Shown here one piece after another: positions 53,631 through 62,704 of a stretch of DNA of 64,000 nt. Made by a program: the position numbers and the translations under genes. A model generated the notes under the pieces. It was not told the DNA's origin, did not search any database, and worked only from the letters and a program-made list of their open reading frames with translations. How positions within the stretch are numbered: position 1 is the first letter of the stretch; each line of letters starts with the position of its first letter. The stretch comes from Cytophagales bacterium (GTDB lineage Bacteria; Bacteroidota; Bacteroidia; Cytophagales; Spirosomataceae), in assembly GCA_004292855.1 (NCBI GenBank), contig RDXN01000032.1, forward strand, positions 1-64,000, in the 5' to 3' direction.

Positions 53631-54242
53631 ATGGAGCAGCATTGGAACACCGTTTACCAGACCAAACAGCCTACCGAGGTAAGCTGGTACGAGGAATATC
53701 CTCACTACTCGGTTTCGCTTATCAATGGGTTTAACTTAACGAAAACAGCCAAAATCATTGATGTTGGCGGGGGAGATAGTCGGCTGGTCGATGCCCTGCT
53801 TGAACTGGGTTACACCGACGTGACAGTACTCGATATTTCGGAGCAGGCTATCGAGCGGGCAAAAGCCCGGTTGGGTTCGCGAGCCGATCAGGTGCAATGG
53901 GTTGTTAGTGATATAACGTGTTTCCAGCCTAACCACCCATTCGATCTGTGGCATGATCGTGCAGCGTTTCATTTCCTGACCACCGAACCGAAAATAAACG
54001 CTTATATTTCTGTTGCTCAACGAGTTATTCTGGCGGATGACTTTCTGTCGGTGGCCACATTTTCCGATAAGGGGCCGTCGAAATGCAGTGGTCTTACGGT
54101 TCGGCAATATTCTCAGGAAGCTTTGAGCCAGCAATTTACCGGTCGATTTGCCAAATTGCGCTGCGAAGAAATTACCCATGAAACTCCCTTTGGCACTCAA
54201 CAACTGTTTACCACTTGCCAATTTCAGCGCAAAACCGCCTGA
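53631..54242 (+). CDS. Class I SAM-dependent methyltransferase
   Basis: Rossmann-fold methyltransferase of 203 residues from the ATG at 53631 (MEQHWNTVYQTKQPTEVSWY). Motif I reads IIDVGGGDSRLVD, followed by VTVLDISEQAIERAKARL and the acidic loop WVVSDITCF. HDRAAFHFL is typical of a group near thiopurine and tellurite methyltransferases. The substrate is unknown. It is divergent from molybdoenzyme copy 2. The frame runs on to 53502, but that part has no conserved features. Confidence 0.9.
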   Translation: MEQHWNTVYQTKQPTEVSWYEEYPHYSVSLINGFNLTKTAKIIDVGGGDSRLVDALLELGYTDVTVLDISEQAIERAKARLGSRADQVQWVVSDITCFQPNHPFDLWHDRAAFHFLTTEPKINAYISVAQRVILADDFLSVATFSDKGPSKCSGLTVRQYSQEALSQQFTGRFAKLRCEEITHETPFGTQQLFTTCQFQRKTA

Positions 54243-54280
54243 ACATCCGTGCGCGAACTGATCTTTCTGCACAATTCCGG

Positions 54281-54763
54281 TTAGTGCTTAATCACGTGCG
54301 TGTCGCGTACGCTGCTAAAGGTTAGGGCCAGCAGCTTCCAGTCTTTCGCCTGTTTGGTGTAGACTTCGGTAACGGTGAACTGCGTCACGGCGTCTGCCCC
54401 CCGAACCACCGCCGTCAGCGTGATACGGCTCCAGATGATGGCCGTTTTGCCCACGATCTCAACGGCAACATCGTGTACGTCGGCTTTCTTGTACCAGATG
54501 CTCCCGGTTTTAATGATCTCTAGTTCCTCGTCCGTTTTCCAGGTGCCACTCATATGGACGAACTTGGCTTTTTCGTGAAAAAGGGGAGTCAACTTGTCCA
54601 CGTTTTTGTCGGCCATCCACTGCCACTTTTGTTTGGAGAGGTCAATGATCTCCTGTTCGGCTTTTGTGTGGTTTCTTGCCGACGTACTGGCCGGGCTTGT
54701 CTGCGCGAAGGCCGACGATGCGCCCGTGATGAATATACACAGGCTGATAAGTAGGGATTTCAT
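54281..54763 (-). CDS. Secreted NTF2-like (DUF4440) protein, copy 1
   Basis: Protein of 160 residues with a signal peptide (about 1-20, ending SAFAQ). The cone-shaped NTF2 fold of the DUF4440/SnoaL group is suggested by LSKQKWQWMADKNVDKLTPLF, FHEKAKFVHMSGTW and TEVYTKQAKDWKLLALTFS. Function unknown; relatives include isomerases and small-molecule binders. It lies 17 bp from its paralogue and is probably cotranscribed with it. Confidence 0.87.
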   Translation of the reverse strand: MKSLLISLCIFITGASSAFAQTSPASTSARNHTKAEQEIIDLSKQKWQWMADKNVDKLTPLFHEKAKFVHMSGTWKTDEELEIIKTGSIWYKKADVHDVAVEIVGKTAIIWSRITLTAVVRGADAVTQFTVTEVYTKQAKDWKLLALTFSSVRDTHVIKH

Positions 54764-54780
54764 AGAGTGATTGGGATTGA

Positions 54781-55266
54781 TTATTTTGTTTTAACGGGCC
54801 TCATCAGCTTTGAAAACGTGAGTGACCCCATTTTCCACTTGCCGTTTTGATTGACATACACCTCCGTTACCATAAATGGATTAACGACTTCGTTGCCACC
54901 CACGACGGCCACTAAGTCGATGTCATTCAGCAGGATGGCCGTATTGCCAACTATGTTCACAGAGACCCCATATACCTCGGCCTTTTTGTACCAGATGAAG
55001 CCGGTTTTAATAACCTCGATTTCCCGGTCTTTTCCCCAGCTTCCGCCCATGTGAACAAACACTGATTTGGCATCGAACAGGGTGTCTAATCGGTTCATGC
55101 TCTTATCGGACATCCATTGCCATTTATCCTTCGACAGTTGAAGCACTTCCTGTTCCGCCTTCGTGGGGCTGACTGTGGTTGTGCCTGCTACGGGCAGACT
55201 AGCCTGAGCATGGATTATCTGTATGGTGGCTATGCTCAGGAGCAAGCCCAAAATTGATGCTTTCAT
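54781..55266 (-). CDS. Secreted NTF2-like (DUF4440) protein, copy 2
   Basis: Protein of 161 residues from the ATG at 55266 (MKASILGLLLSIATIQIIHA), a signal peptide. It parallels the gene at 54281 segment by segment (LSKDKWQWMSDKSMNRLDTLF, SVFVHMGGSWGKDREIEVIK), so it is a tandem paralogue. Function unknown. The frame extends to 55326 but without a signal-like start. Confidence 0.87.
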   Translation of the reverse strand: MKASILGLLLSIATIQIIHAQASLPVAGTTTVSPTKAEQEVLQLSKDKWQWMSDKSMNRLDTLFDAKSVFVHMGGSWGKDREIEVIKTGFIWYKKAEVYGVSVNIVGNTAILLNDIDLVAVVGGNEVVNPFMVTEVYVNQNGKWKMGSLTFSKLMRPVKTK

Positions 55267-55405
55267 GGTAATTGATTTGCTATTATAACACAAAAGTATC
55301 CTGCCAACCAGATCAAGAGCTAACAAATATCAAACAGGAAACTAAGAAATTCAACCAGGGTGGCGCACCGCCGAAGCTCGTGGTCGAATCCGCTTCTGAA
55401 TTAAT

Positions 55406-55413
55406 TAACTTTG
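55406..55413 (+). promoter_or_regulatory. -7 element of the M13 peptidase gene
   Basis: TAACTTTG, an exact TAnnTTTG match, 44 bp before the start. No clear -33 element. Confidence 0.5.
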
Positions 55414-55457
55414 GCCCTGTTGTACCGTACATTCGTGCTCGTTAATCCGAAAAAACC

Positions 55458-57476
55458 ATGAAAAGACTTATCTACTTCTCGTTATTGTTGTTGATGACAG
55501 GAGCCTGTCAGCGTGCTTCTATCCCGACGAAAAAACGGGTCGTCCTGACGGGAATAGACCCCACAAAAAAACCCGGCGATGATTTTTTTACCTACGCAAA
55601 CGGCATCTGGACCGACACCGCCCGCATACCCGACAGTCAGGCAGGGGTAGGGTCGTATTCGTTTTTGAATTATCCGCAACGCATCCGGCTACAGGCGATT
55701 CTGGACAGCATTTCGGCAAGCCAAAACTCGGCGGGGAGCATCGAACAAAAGGTGGGCGATTTTTATGCGTCGGGCATGGATACCAACGCCATCAACAAAC
55801 GCGGGTATGACCCCATTAACCCCCTGCTCGCCCGCATTAACGCCCTGACGAATGCCGCTTCGTTGATGACGCTCGTGGCCCGGGAACAAAAGCTGGGCAA
55901 TCGGTCGATCATTGGTTTTTCGGTTGGCCCCGACAACCGGCGTAGCACGGTCAACATTGCTCAGTTTAGTCAAACCGGCATTGGCCTGCCCGAACGGGAT
56001 TATTACATGCGAACCGATTCGTCGACCGTTGCCATTCAAAAAGCGTACCGTGACTATCTTACCCGCCTGTTTGAGCTGATCGGAACGGACGCAACCGTTG
56101 CCGCAAAAAACGCTGCCGTTGCTTATGATATTGAGAAACAGATGGCTACGGTCCACCGAACCAATATCGAACGCCGGGACGTGAAGTTAAATTACAATAA
56201 ACTGGCAGTCAGTGATTTGTCGCAGAAGCACCCCGCCATAAACTGGCCAGCTTTGCTAAATGATCTCGGTGTTCAAACTGATTCCGTCAACGTGAGCCAA
56301 CCGGCCTATTACGACAAACTGAACACGATGCTCACGTCGGTTTCTATCGACGATTGGAAGGCTTATTTGAAAGCCCGCGCCCTGACCAACTACGCCAACT
56401 ACCTGAGCCAACCGTTTGTTGATGCGTCGTTCGCCTACACAAGAATTCTGACTGGGCAGGCCGTGAAAAAGACGCGGGCTGAAGAAATGACCCAGGCGGT
56501 TGATGGGTCGCTCGGCGAGGCATTGGCACAGTTGTACGTGAAAAAGTATTTCCCGGATGAGGCCAAGAAACGTATGACTGTTTTGGTGGATAACCTCAAA
56601 AAAGCCTTTGAAGCCCGCATCAATCGCCTGGATTGGATGAGCGATTCGACCAAGACCCGGGCAAAAGAAAAACTGTATGCCTTCACCGAGAAAATCGGTT
56701 ACCCCGACAAATGGCGGGATTACTCGCAGGTGGCCGTGAAACGAGACGCTTATTTTGAAAATCGCCTGTCGGCCAATCGAAACGATTACCTGCAAGGCGT
56801 GGCGAAAGTTGGGAAGGCGGTCGACCGGACGGAATGGCACACGACCCCGCCGACGGTAACGGCGTATAACAATCCTCCGCTCAACGAAATTGTGTTTCCG
56901 GCAGGCATTCTGCAACCCCCTTATTTCGACGTAAACGCCGACGATGCGCTGAACTACGGCGGCATCGGCATGGTGATTGGGCACGAAATAACGCACTCGT
57001 TCGACGATCAGGGCGCGCAATTCGATAAATACGGCAACGTAACAAACTGGTGGACCACAGCCGATTATGCCAAGTTTAAAGCCCGAACCCAGCAGGTAAT
57101 CGACCAGTACAATGGCTTCACGGTACTGGATTCAGTGCATGTAAAAGGAGCCTTAACGGTGGGTGAGAACACCGCCGACATTGCCGGGGTTGCCATTGCC
57201 TACGATGCTTTTAAGTTGACCGAGCAGGGAAGAAGCACGGAGAAACTGGATGGGTTCACGCCCGATCAACGGTTTTTTATCTCGATAGCCCGGATATGGC
57301 GCGTAAAAACCCGGACAGCCTATATGGGGATGTATGTGAAAACCAATCCGCACTCGCCCGCCAAATGGCGCGTAAACGGCCCGCTGATGAACTTCACGCC
57401 GTTTTACAACGCCTTCAACCTCCAACCGGGTGACAAAATGTACAAGCCCCTACAGGACCGGATAATCGTGTGGTAA
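55458..57476 (+). CDS. M13 family (PepO/neprilysin-like) metallopeptidase lipoprotein
   Basis: Zinc peptidase of 672 residues. The lipoprotein signal ends at Cys17 (MTGACQ). The zinc motif HEITH is at 509-513 in VIGHEITHSFDDQGAQFD, and the third ligand lies in GENTADIAG. The ending NPHSPAKWRVNGPLMNF is the family's C-terminal signature. It probably degrades short peptides at the cell surface or in the periplasm. Its terminator is inside the convergent AraC gene. Confidence 0.95.
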   Translation: MKRLIYFSLLLLMTGACQRASIPTKKRVVLTGIDPTKKPGDDFFTYANGIWTDTARIPDSQAGVGSYSFLNYPQRIRLQAILDSISASQNSAGSIEQKVGDFYASGMDTNAINKRGYDPINPLLARINALTNAASLMTLVAREQKLGNRSIIGFSVGPDNRRSTVNIAQFSQTGIGLPERDYYMRTDSSTVAIQKAYRDYLTRLFELIGTDATVAAKNAAVAYDIEKQMATVHRTNIERRDVKLNYNKLAVSDLSQKHPAINWPALLNDLGVQTDSVNVSQPAYYDKLNTMLTSVSIDDWKAYLKARALTNYANYLSQPFVDASFAYTRILTGQAVKKTRAEEMTQAVDGSLGEALAQLYVKKYFPDEAKKRMTVLVDNLKKAFEARINRLDWMSDSTKTRAKEKLYAFTEKIGYPDKWRDYSQVAVKRDAYFENRLSANRNDYLQGVAKVGKAVDRTEWHTTPPTVTAYNNPPLNEIVFPAGILQPPYFDVNADDALNYGGIGMVIGHEITHSFDDQGAQFDKYGNVTNWWTTADYAKFKARTQQVIDQYNGFTVLDSVHVKGALTVGENTADIAGVAIAYDAFKLTEQGRSTEKLDGFTPDQRFFISIARIWRVKTRTAYMGMYVKTNPHSPAKWRVNGPLMNFTPFYNAFNLQPGDKMYKPLQDRIIVW

Positions 57477-57489
57477 ACAGATTCTTACC

Positions 57490-58344
57490 TTAATTTCGAA
57501 ATGACCGGGGGCTTGCTCCGGTCATTTTTTTGAAGAAATTATTGAAATAGGTCGGGTAGTCGTAGCCCAGGCCATAGGCGATGTCGGCAATGCTCCAGTC
57601 GGTGTGTTGCAGGAGTGCTTTGGCTTCGCTGATGACCCGGTCGGCGATGTGGGCGGTGGTGGGGCGACCCGTTAACTCTTTCACGGCCCGGTTCAGGTGG
57701 TTCACGTGGACCGACAGGCGGAGGGCGTAATCCTGCGCCGTGCGTAGGGTGAGGGGCCTGTCGGGGCTTTCGATGGGAAATTGACGCTCCAGAAGCTCCA
57801 GAAATAACGTGCCAATGCGCGACGCGGCATTTTGCGGTTTTACAAAACCCTCGGAGGGTTGCAGCTTCAGCGTCTCGTGGATAATCAGGTTTATATACGT
57901 ACGAATCAGCTCCCCTTTGTAGGCATAGTCGGTTTCCTGCTCGGCCAGCATCTTCTGAAAAATGGCCGTAACAACTTCTTTTTGATCGTCGTTGAGCAGG
58001 AAAACCGGGGTGCCGCCAATCCGAAACAGGGGCGACTGTTGCAGGCTTTCCGAGCGGTCGTGGGGTTTCAGGAAACCTTCGGAAAACACGCAGGCGTAAC
58101 CCGTTTGCACAGCGTTGAGCCGCTCCACCGAGTACGGCACGTGCGGGTTCGCGAAAAACAACGACGTGCCATCCATCTCGATGCTTCGATCTGCGTAATG
58201 AATGATCAGGTGCCCCGTGCTTATGACGATCTTGTAAAAATCCCGGCGCGTGTAGGGGTGAACCTGACTAACAGGCAAATTGACTTCGTACACCTTGAAG
58301 CCCTTGAGTTTAAGCTCCATCGAATTGGCCTCGGCGGTCTGCAT
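57490..58344 (-). CDS. AraC-family transcriptional regulator
   Basis: Regulator of 284 residues. The N-terminal half is a cupin-like ligand domain. The C-terminal HTH_18 part contains the two helix-turn-helix motifs, ending in DWSIADIAYGLGYDYPTYFNNFFKKMTG and SPRSFRN (the region about 250-284). The DNA encoding the last residues doubles as the terminator of the M13 peptidase gene. The effector and targets are unknown. Confidence 0.93.
   Translation of the reverse strand: MQTAEANSMELKLKGFKVYEVNLPVSQVHPYTRRDFYKIVISTGHLIIHYADRSIEMDGTSLFFANPHVPYSVERLNAVQTGYACVFSEGFLKPHDRSESLQQSPLFRIGGTPVFLLNDDQKEVVTAIFQKMLAEQETDYAYKGELIRTYINLIIHETLKLQPSEGFVKPQNAASRIGTLFLELLERQFPIESPDRPLTLRTAQDYALRLSVHVNHLNRAVKELTGRPTTAHIADRVISEAKALLQHTDWSIADIAYGLGYDYPTYFNNFFKKMTGASPRSFRN
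57500..57531 (+). terminator. Terminator of the M13 gene inside the AraC coding end
   Basis: Stem AATGACCGG/CCGGTCATT with a 9-nt loop, followed by seven Ts on the plus strand. The same bases encode KKMTGASPRSF of the AraC protein on the minus strand. Confidence 0.85.
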
Positions 58345-58393
58345 AATGGGTTGGTTCGTTGTGGTGTACAGTTAAGAAAATCAAACAACCGAT

Positions 58394-59245
58394 CTACTCC
58401 CAACGCTTCGTTACGACCCTGTTCCAGTCCATTCGCCGGTCGGCTTCGGCAAGGTCAATAAACTCGAAGTCGGTGAGGAGCCGCTTCAGTTTGGGCCAGC
58501 AACCGGCCAAGCCATAATACGATTTGAACTTGCGCGTGAGGCTCAAATCTTTGATCATGGGCTGCTGAGGGTCGAAGTCGCGGGGGTGGAAATACGTCAT
58601 CACGTAGGGCGATTGCTGCATGAACCGCCGAATAACGGGGTAGGGGAACAGCCGGAAATAGCCCCCGCCCGAGAAGATCAGGTCCTGCCCCATCACCGGC
58701 ACTGTATTGATCGGAAACTCCTTCAACAACGTCCCCGATACGTCGATCAACCCTGGTTCGCCCAGACCAAAGGCCACGTCGCCCCCGTGCGACCGCCGGG
58801 CCGAAAACACCGAACAATCAATCTCGACGCCGTTTTCGACCAAAATCGGAAATACCCACCGGTTCAAGAACTTGATCGAAAAGCCCGGTGCCCGATACGC
58901 CCGAACGGCCTTACCCGTCACGTCTTGCAACGCCTTGATGGACCGGCTCAGATCGTCGGCATATTCGGCGGGGCTTTGCTCGTAGGCGAGTTGGTGCGCG
59001 TAGGAGTGCGTAGCCACCTCATAGCCAGCCGCGTCGATGCGCCGGATCACGTCGGGGTGCTTGTCGGCTACCCAGCCGAGGCAAAAAAACGTAGCTCGGC
59101 TGTTGGTCTCATCCAGCAACTGAAAAATCCGATCCATGTTGGCATGAATCCGCGATTCATACCGGCTCCAGTCGTCGGCTGTCTTGGTCGATTTGTGGTC
59201 CAGAATATGGAACCACTCTTCAATATCGAACGTCAGGATGTTCAT
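58394..59245 (-). CDS. Polysaccharide deacetylase (DUF3473 type)
   Basis: Carbohydrate esterase family 4 protein of 283 residues. The metal-binding motifs are TFDIEEWFH and HSYAHQLAY, with RAYRAPGFSIK as the third region. The C-terminal DUF3473 part (YFHPRDFDPQQP) is typical of enzymes from exopolysaccharide loci. It probably removes N-acetyl groups from the growing polymer. It overlaps the formyltransferase gene by 3 bases at 59245-59247. Confidence 0.93.
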   Translation of the reverse strand: MNILTFDIEEWFHILDHKSTKTADDWSRYESRIHANMDRIFQLLDETNSRATFFCLGWVADKHPDVIRRIDAAGYEVATHSYAHQLAYEQSPAEYADDLSRSIKALQDVTGKAVRAYRAPGFSIKFLNRWVFPILVENGVEIDCSVFSARRSHGGDVAFGLGEPGLIDVSGTLLKEFPINTVPVMGQDLIFSGGGYFRLFPYPVIRRFMQQSPYVMTYFHPRDFDPQQPMIKDLSLTRKFKSYYGLAGCWPKLKRLLTDFEFIDLAEADRRMDWNRVVTKRWE

Positions 59246-60009
59246 CAGTAAAACCGCTTACCTGCTGCCAGAAACGCCTTCACGTCGTCGCGGGTGGGGA
59301 AGGTGAAATAGGTCATTTGAGACGCGTCGTTCTCGATCAGTTGCGGGTTGCCCTTATGAATCTTCTCTACCGATTCGATGATCGCATCCATACCCATTTT
59401 CTTAGTCACGCGGATCAGTTCTTCCTGCGACATGTTGCCGATCTCAACCGGGTTTTGCACCAGGATCGGGCCGGAATCAATGCCTTCATCCACGAAAAAC
59501 ACCGAAACGCCCGTACGCTTTTCGTTATGCCGCAATACCCAGAACGAGGGCATCAGGCCCCGATATTTGGGCAACAGGGCCGTATGCAGGTTAATGCAGC
59601 CCTTGGGGGCAAGCTCGATTAGTTTGCGTTTGAAAATCTGGTTACCCGCCACCGAAACCAATAAATCGGGGTTTAGCGCACGGAGCCGGTCGAGGTTTTC
59701 TTCCTTATTAATGTTGCCCTCAATCTCGATCAGTGGAATGCCGCGCTTGGCAAGCATGGCCCGTACGTTGTTGCGACTGTCGAGCTTTGAGCGGACGAAC
59801 TTCACGCCGTACCGTACAAAAAAAGGAAGACCGAAAATCTGGTATGTCTTCTTCATCTTGTCGGTGAAACTCTCGCGTTTACCAAACGGCGACACATCGA
59901 ACACCACCGTGGCTACCACCTGCGCGTAGGGTGGCAGGTTTTCGATCAGGTAGTCGAGGCTGCGGGCCAAATAAAAAGGGTCATCCTGAGTAAGCAAAAT
60001 CAGTCGCAT
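59245..60009 (-). CDS. Methionyl-tRNA formyltransferase-like formyltransferase
   Basis: Formyl-transfer protein of 254 residues from the ATG at 60009 (MRLILLTQDDPFYL). GCINLHTALLPKYRGLMPSFW is the catalytic region with the Asn-His pair, and DEGIDSGPILVQ the following loop. The usual fmt is longer (about 310 residues) with a C-terminal tRNA domain, which is missing here. It is therefore more likely a sugar formyltransferase for surface glycans, fitting the locus. Confidence 0.85.
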   Translation of the reverse strand: MRLILLTQDDPFYLARSLDYLIENLPPYAQVVATVVFDVSPFGKRESFTDKMKKTYQIFGLPFFVRYGVKFVRSKLDSRNNVRAMLAKRGIPLIEIEGNINKEENLDRLRALNPDLLVSVAGNQIFKRKLIELAPKGCINLHTALLPKYRGLMPSFWVLRHNEKRTGVSVFFVDEGIDSGPILVQNPVEIGNMSQEELIRVTKKMGMDAIIESVEKIHKGNPQLIENDASQMTYFTFPTRDDVKAFLAAGKRFY

Positions 60010-60134
60010 AAGTCGGCGAACGGGGGCAATTGGTTCAAAACACAAAAGTAGGGAAACTAAATGATGCCCGCCCAAATACTGAGCGATTGAATGCGTTGAC
60101 TACAGCGGGTGAATTGAACAAAAGCAATACTGCG

Positions 60135-60229
60135 ACACCCCACCCCAACCCCTCCCCGGTAGGGAGGGGCCTTGAGTTGAGCGTTTTTTTAGCCCCTCCC
60201 CGGTAGGGAGGGGTTGGGGTGGGGTGTCT
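60135..60229. repeat. GC-rich inverted repeat
   Basis: Arms at 60135-60171 and 60193-60229 share GACACCCCACCCCAACCCCT at the outer ends in inverted orientation. The inner CCCTCCCCGGTAGGGAGGG hairpins run in the same direction. The middle includes a T run (60185-60191). It separates the divergent formyltransferase and glycosyltransferase genes. Confidence 0.9.
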
Positions 60230-60321
60230 TCAGCTATTCACTAAGATTCTGCAACCAATCGTGCATGGATATGTATAAAAACGGTAATATTGCATTTTTC
60301 AAAGGCTATCGCCGGTTACCC

Positions 60322-61236
60322 ATGCTCGACTTGTCCGTAATCATCCTGACACATAACGAGGAGAAACATATTGGCCGCTGCCTCGAAAGCCTGCGCCCAA
60401 TAACCGACAACGTCTTTATTGTGGACTCGTTTTCGACCGACCAAACCGTCGAGATTGCCCGCGCGATGGGCGCAACCGTCGTGCAAAATCCGTGGGTGAC
60501 CTACGCCACGCAGTTTAATTACGGCATCCAGCACAACCCGTTCCAGACCACCTGGCTCATGCGGATGGACGCCGACGAGTACGTGCTCCCCGAACTTGCC
60601 GAAGAAATAGCCCACCGCCTGCCCACCTTGCCCGACACAACGAGCGGTGTGTATGTGAAACGCCGGGTGATGTTTATGGACCGCTGGATTCGCTACGGGG
60701 GCTATTACCCGATTTGGTTGCTGCGGCTCTGGCGTCGTGGGCAGGGCATTTGCGAACAAACTTGGATGGATGAACACATCAAACTGACTGCCGGGCAACC
60801 CATAAACTTCGCCAACGACATTGTCGACCATAATCTGAACGACTTAACCTGGTGGACACAAAAACATAACAATTACGCTATCCGCGAAGTGATTGATTTG
60901 TTGAACATTCGGCATAATTTCGACCAAACCGAGCGCGTCGAAGCCCGGCTGTCGGGGTCGCAGGAGCAGCGCAAGCGGTATCTGAAAGAACGATACGCCT
61001 GGTTGCCCCTGTTCACGCGACCAGTGCTGTATTTTTTGTACCGCTACTTTGTGCGGCTGGGTTTTCTGGATGGTCGGCGTGGGTTCGTGTGGCATTTCTT
61101 GCAAGGCCTTTGGTATCGTTTTTTGGTCGATGCTAAACTCATGGAGGTGATTCGTAAAACGGGCCACGACCGTGAGGCTATAATCGCTTATTTCAAATCG
61201 GCATATGGAAAAGACCTTCGAGCCGGTGTCCGATAG
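60322..61236 (+). CDS. Family 2 glycosyltransferase
   Basis: GT-A glycosyltransferase of 304 residues from the ATG at 60322 (MLDLSVIILTHNEEKHIGR). The nucleotide-sugar site includes VDSFSTDQTVEIA and the metal-binding MRMDADEYV. It resembles WaaE/KdtX-like enzymes that extend surface glycans. ATGs further upstream (60265, 60271) would add only a variable leader. It overlaps the acetyltransferase gene by 32 bp. Confidence 0.92.
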   Translation: MLDLSVIILTHNEEKHIGRCLESLRPITDNVFIVDSFSTDQTVEIARAMGATVVQNPWVTYATQFNYGIQHNPFQTTWLMRMDADEYVLPELAEEIAHRLPTLPDTTSGVYVKRRVMFMDRWIRYGGYYPIWLLRLWRRGQGICEQTWMDEHIKLTAGQPINFANDIVDHNLNDLTWWTQKHNNYAIREVIDLLNIRHNFDQTERVEARLSGSQEQRKRYLKERYAWLPLFTRPVLYFLYRYFVRLGFLDGRRGFVWHFLQGLWYRFLVDAKLMEVIRKTGHDREAIIAYFKSAYGKDLRAGVR

Positions 61237-61789
61237 CCCCGGCAAAACCGACCTGTCGCGGTTCAACAACGACTGGTTCGACCACGGCCCCCGCTGGAAG
61301 ATCATCAGTTGGTTTTTGCTGAACCCATTGCTGGTAAACACCTACTTGCCTGTTCCGGTGAGTCTCAAAATAGCTGTACTGCGCCTGTTTGGTGCTAAAA
61401 TTGGGCAGAACGTTATGATCAAACCCGCCGTGAATATCAAGTACCCCTGGCGGTTAATCATTAGTGATTACGTCTGGATTGGTGAACAGGTCTGGATTGA
61501 TAACTTGTCCGAAGTGAGTATTGGCCCTAATGCCTGCCTATCGCAGGGAGCTATGATTCTGACGGGTAATCACGATTATCGACGGGCCACGTTCGATCTC
61601 ACCACGCGCCCAATTCATCTGAGCGAGGGGGTCTGGATTGGAGCCAAAGCAGTGGTGTGTTCGGGCGTAACGTGCAACTCCCACGCCGTGTTGGCTGTAA
61701 GTTCAGTAGCTACCCGCGATTTGGAGTCGTACGGTATTTATCAGGGCAACCCCGCCGTGTGGGTGCGTAAACGAACCATCGACGCGTGA
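61205..61789 (+). CDS. WcaF-like O-acetyltransferase
   Basis: Left-handed beta-helix acetyltransferase of 194 residues. Hexapeptide repeats run from KIAVLRLFGAKIGQNVMI through VWIGEQVWIDNLSEVSIG to GVWIGAKAVVCSGVTCN, with the catalytic His in LTGNHDYRR. It belongs to the group acting in colanic-acid-type exopolysaccharide synthesis. Its stop overlaps the GTG start of the next glycosyltransferase. Confidence 0.92.
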   Translation: MEKTFEPVSDSPGKTDLSRFNNDWFDHGPRWKIISWFLLNPLLVNTYLPVPVSLKIAVLRLFGAKIGQNVMIKPAVNIKYPWRLIISDYVWIGEQVWIDNLSEVSIGPNACLSQGAMILTGNHDYRRATFDLTTRPIHLSEGVWIGAKAVVCSGVTCNSHAVLAVSSVATRDLESYGIYQGNPAVWVRKRTIDA

Positions 61790-62544
61790 AAGTATCCATC
61801 ATAACAGTCGTTTACAACGGCCACGACACCATCCGCGACTGCATCGAGTCGGTGCTAACCCAAACGCACCCCAACCTCGAATACATCGTTATCGACGGGG
61901 CCTCAACCGATGGAACCGCCGATTTGGTGCGTAGCTACGGCGACCGTGTTTCCCGATTCGTGTCGGAACCCGACAAAGGGCTATACGACGCCATGAACAA
62001 GGGCATTGCTCTAGCAACGGGCGAGGTGATTGGCTTCTTAAACGCCGACGATCTGTACCGGCATCGCGATGTTGTAAAACATATTGTCGAAAAAATTGAC
62101 CAAACGGGTGCCGATGGCGTCTATAGTGACATGATTTACGTTGACCGCACCGATCTAAGTAAGATAAAGCGGTATTGGCGGGCAGGGAATTATGGGCACG
62201 GCGATTTTCTGTGGGGGTGGATGCCCGGTCATCTGTCGTTTTTTGCGCGTCGGGAGGTGTACCAGAAATATGGCACGTTCCGGCTCGATTTGAGAAGTGC
62301 GGCTGATTACGAATTGTTGTTGCGGTTCATCCATAAGCACCGGATTAAGTTGGCTTATCTGAACGAAACAACCATTGTGATGCGGGAAGGGGGCGTTAGC
62401 AACGCCAACCTATCGAACCGGATGCGGGCCAATGGGGAAGATCGGAAAGCGTGGGAGTTAAACGGGCTGAAACCTCACTTTTTTACGCTCACACTAAAAC
62501 CGTTGCGTAAACTGGTCCAATTGATTCGTCGGGAGCCTAGTTAG
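61786..62544 (+). CDS. Family 2 glycosyltransferase (WcaA-like)
   Basis: GT-A enzyme of 252 residues from a GTG at 61786, coupled to the preceding gene. The core is VSIITVVYNGHDTIRDCIES, VIDGASTDGTADLV and the metal site FLNADDLY, with YDAMNKGIALATGE between. The stop TAG at 62542-62544 takes its last two bases from the left end of an MITE-like element, so the original C-terminus may have been changed. Confidence 0.92.
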   Translation: MKVSIITVVYNGHDTIRDCIESVLTQTHPNLEYIVIDGASTDGTADLVRSYGDRVSRFVSEPDKGLYDAMNKGIALATGEVIGFLNADDLYRHRDVVKHIVEKIDQTGADGVYSDMIYVDRTDLSKIKRYWRAGNYGHGDFLWGWMPGHLSFFARREVYQKYGTFRLDLRSAADYELLLRFIHKHRIKLAYLNETTIVMREGGVSNANLSNRMRANGEDRKAWELNGLKPHFFTLTLKPLRKLVQLIRREPS

Positions 62545-62704
62545 AAGCTGTCCGAGTTAGCGATTTGAGGCTACAAGGTGTGGATTTTGATTGCTGACAA
62601 GCTAGTTTTCGTAGGTCGTAGCTGCGCTACGGCCAAGAAAAGTAGCGAAGACAGCGAGCAAAAGACGCCCTTGGAGACCAAAGTGATTAACTCGAACAGC
62701 TTCT
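62543..62704. mobile_element. MITE-like element with 17-bp terminal inverted repeats
   Basis: Left end 62543-62559 (AGAAGCTGTCCGAGTTA) and right end 62688-62704 are inverted repeats with one mismatch. The 162 bp between and including them hold no transposase, only a hairpin (CGTAGC/GCTACG). No target-site duplication could be made out. It is probably mobilised in trans by an insertion sequence with similar ends. Confidence 0.75.

Noticed and set aside
56256-57020. 254-residue minus-strand frame inside the M13 gene
   Set aside because: Shadow of an intact metallopeptidase gene.
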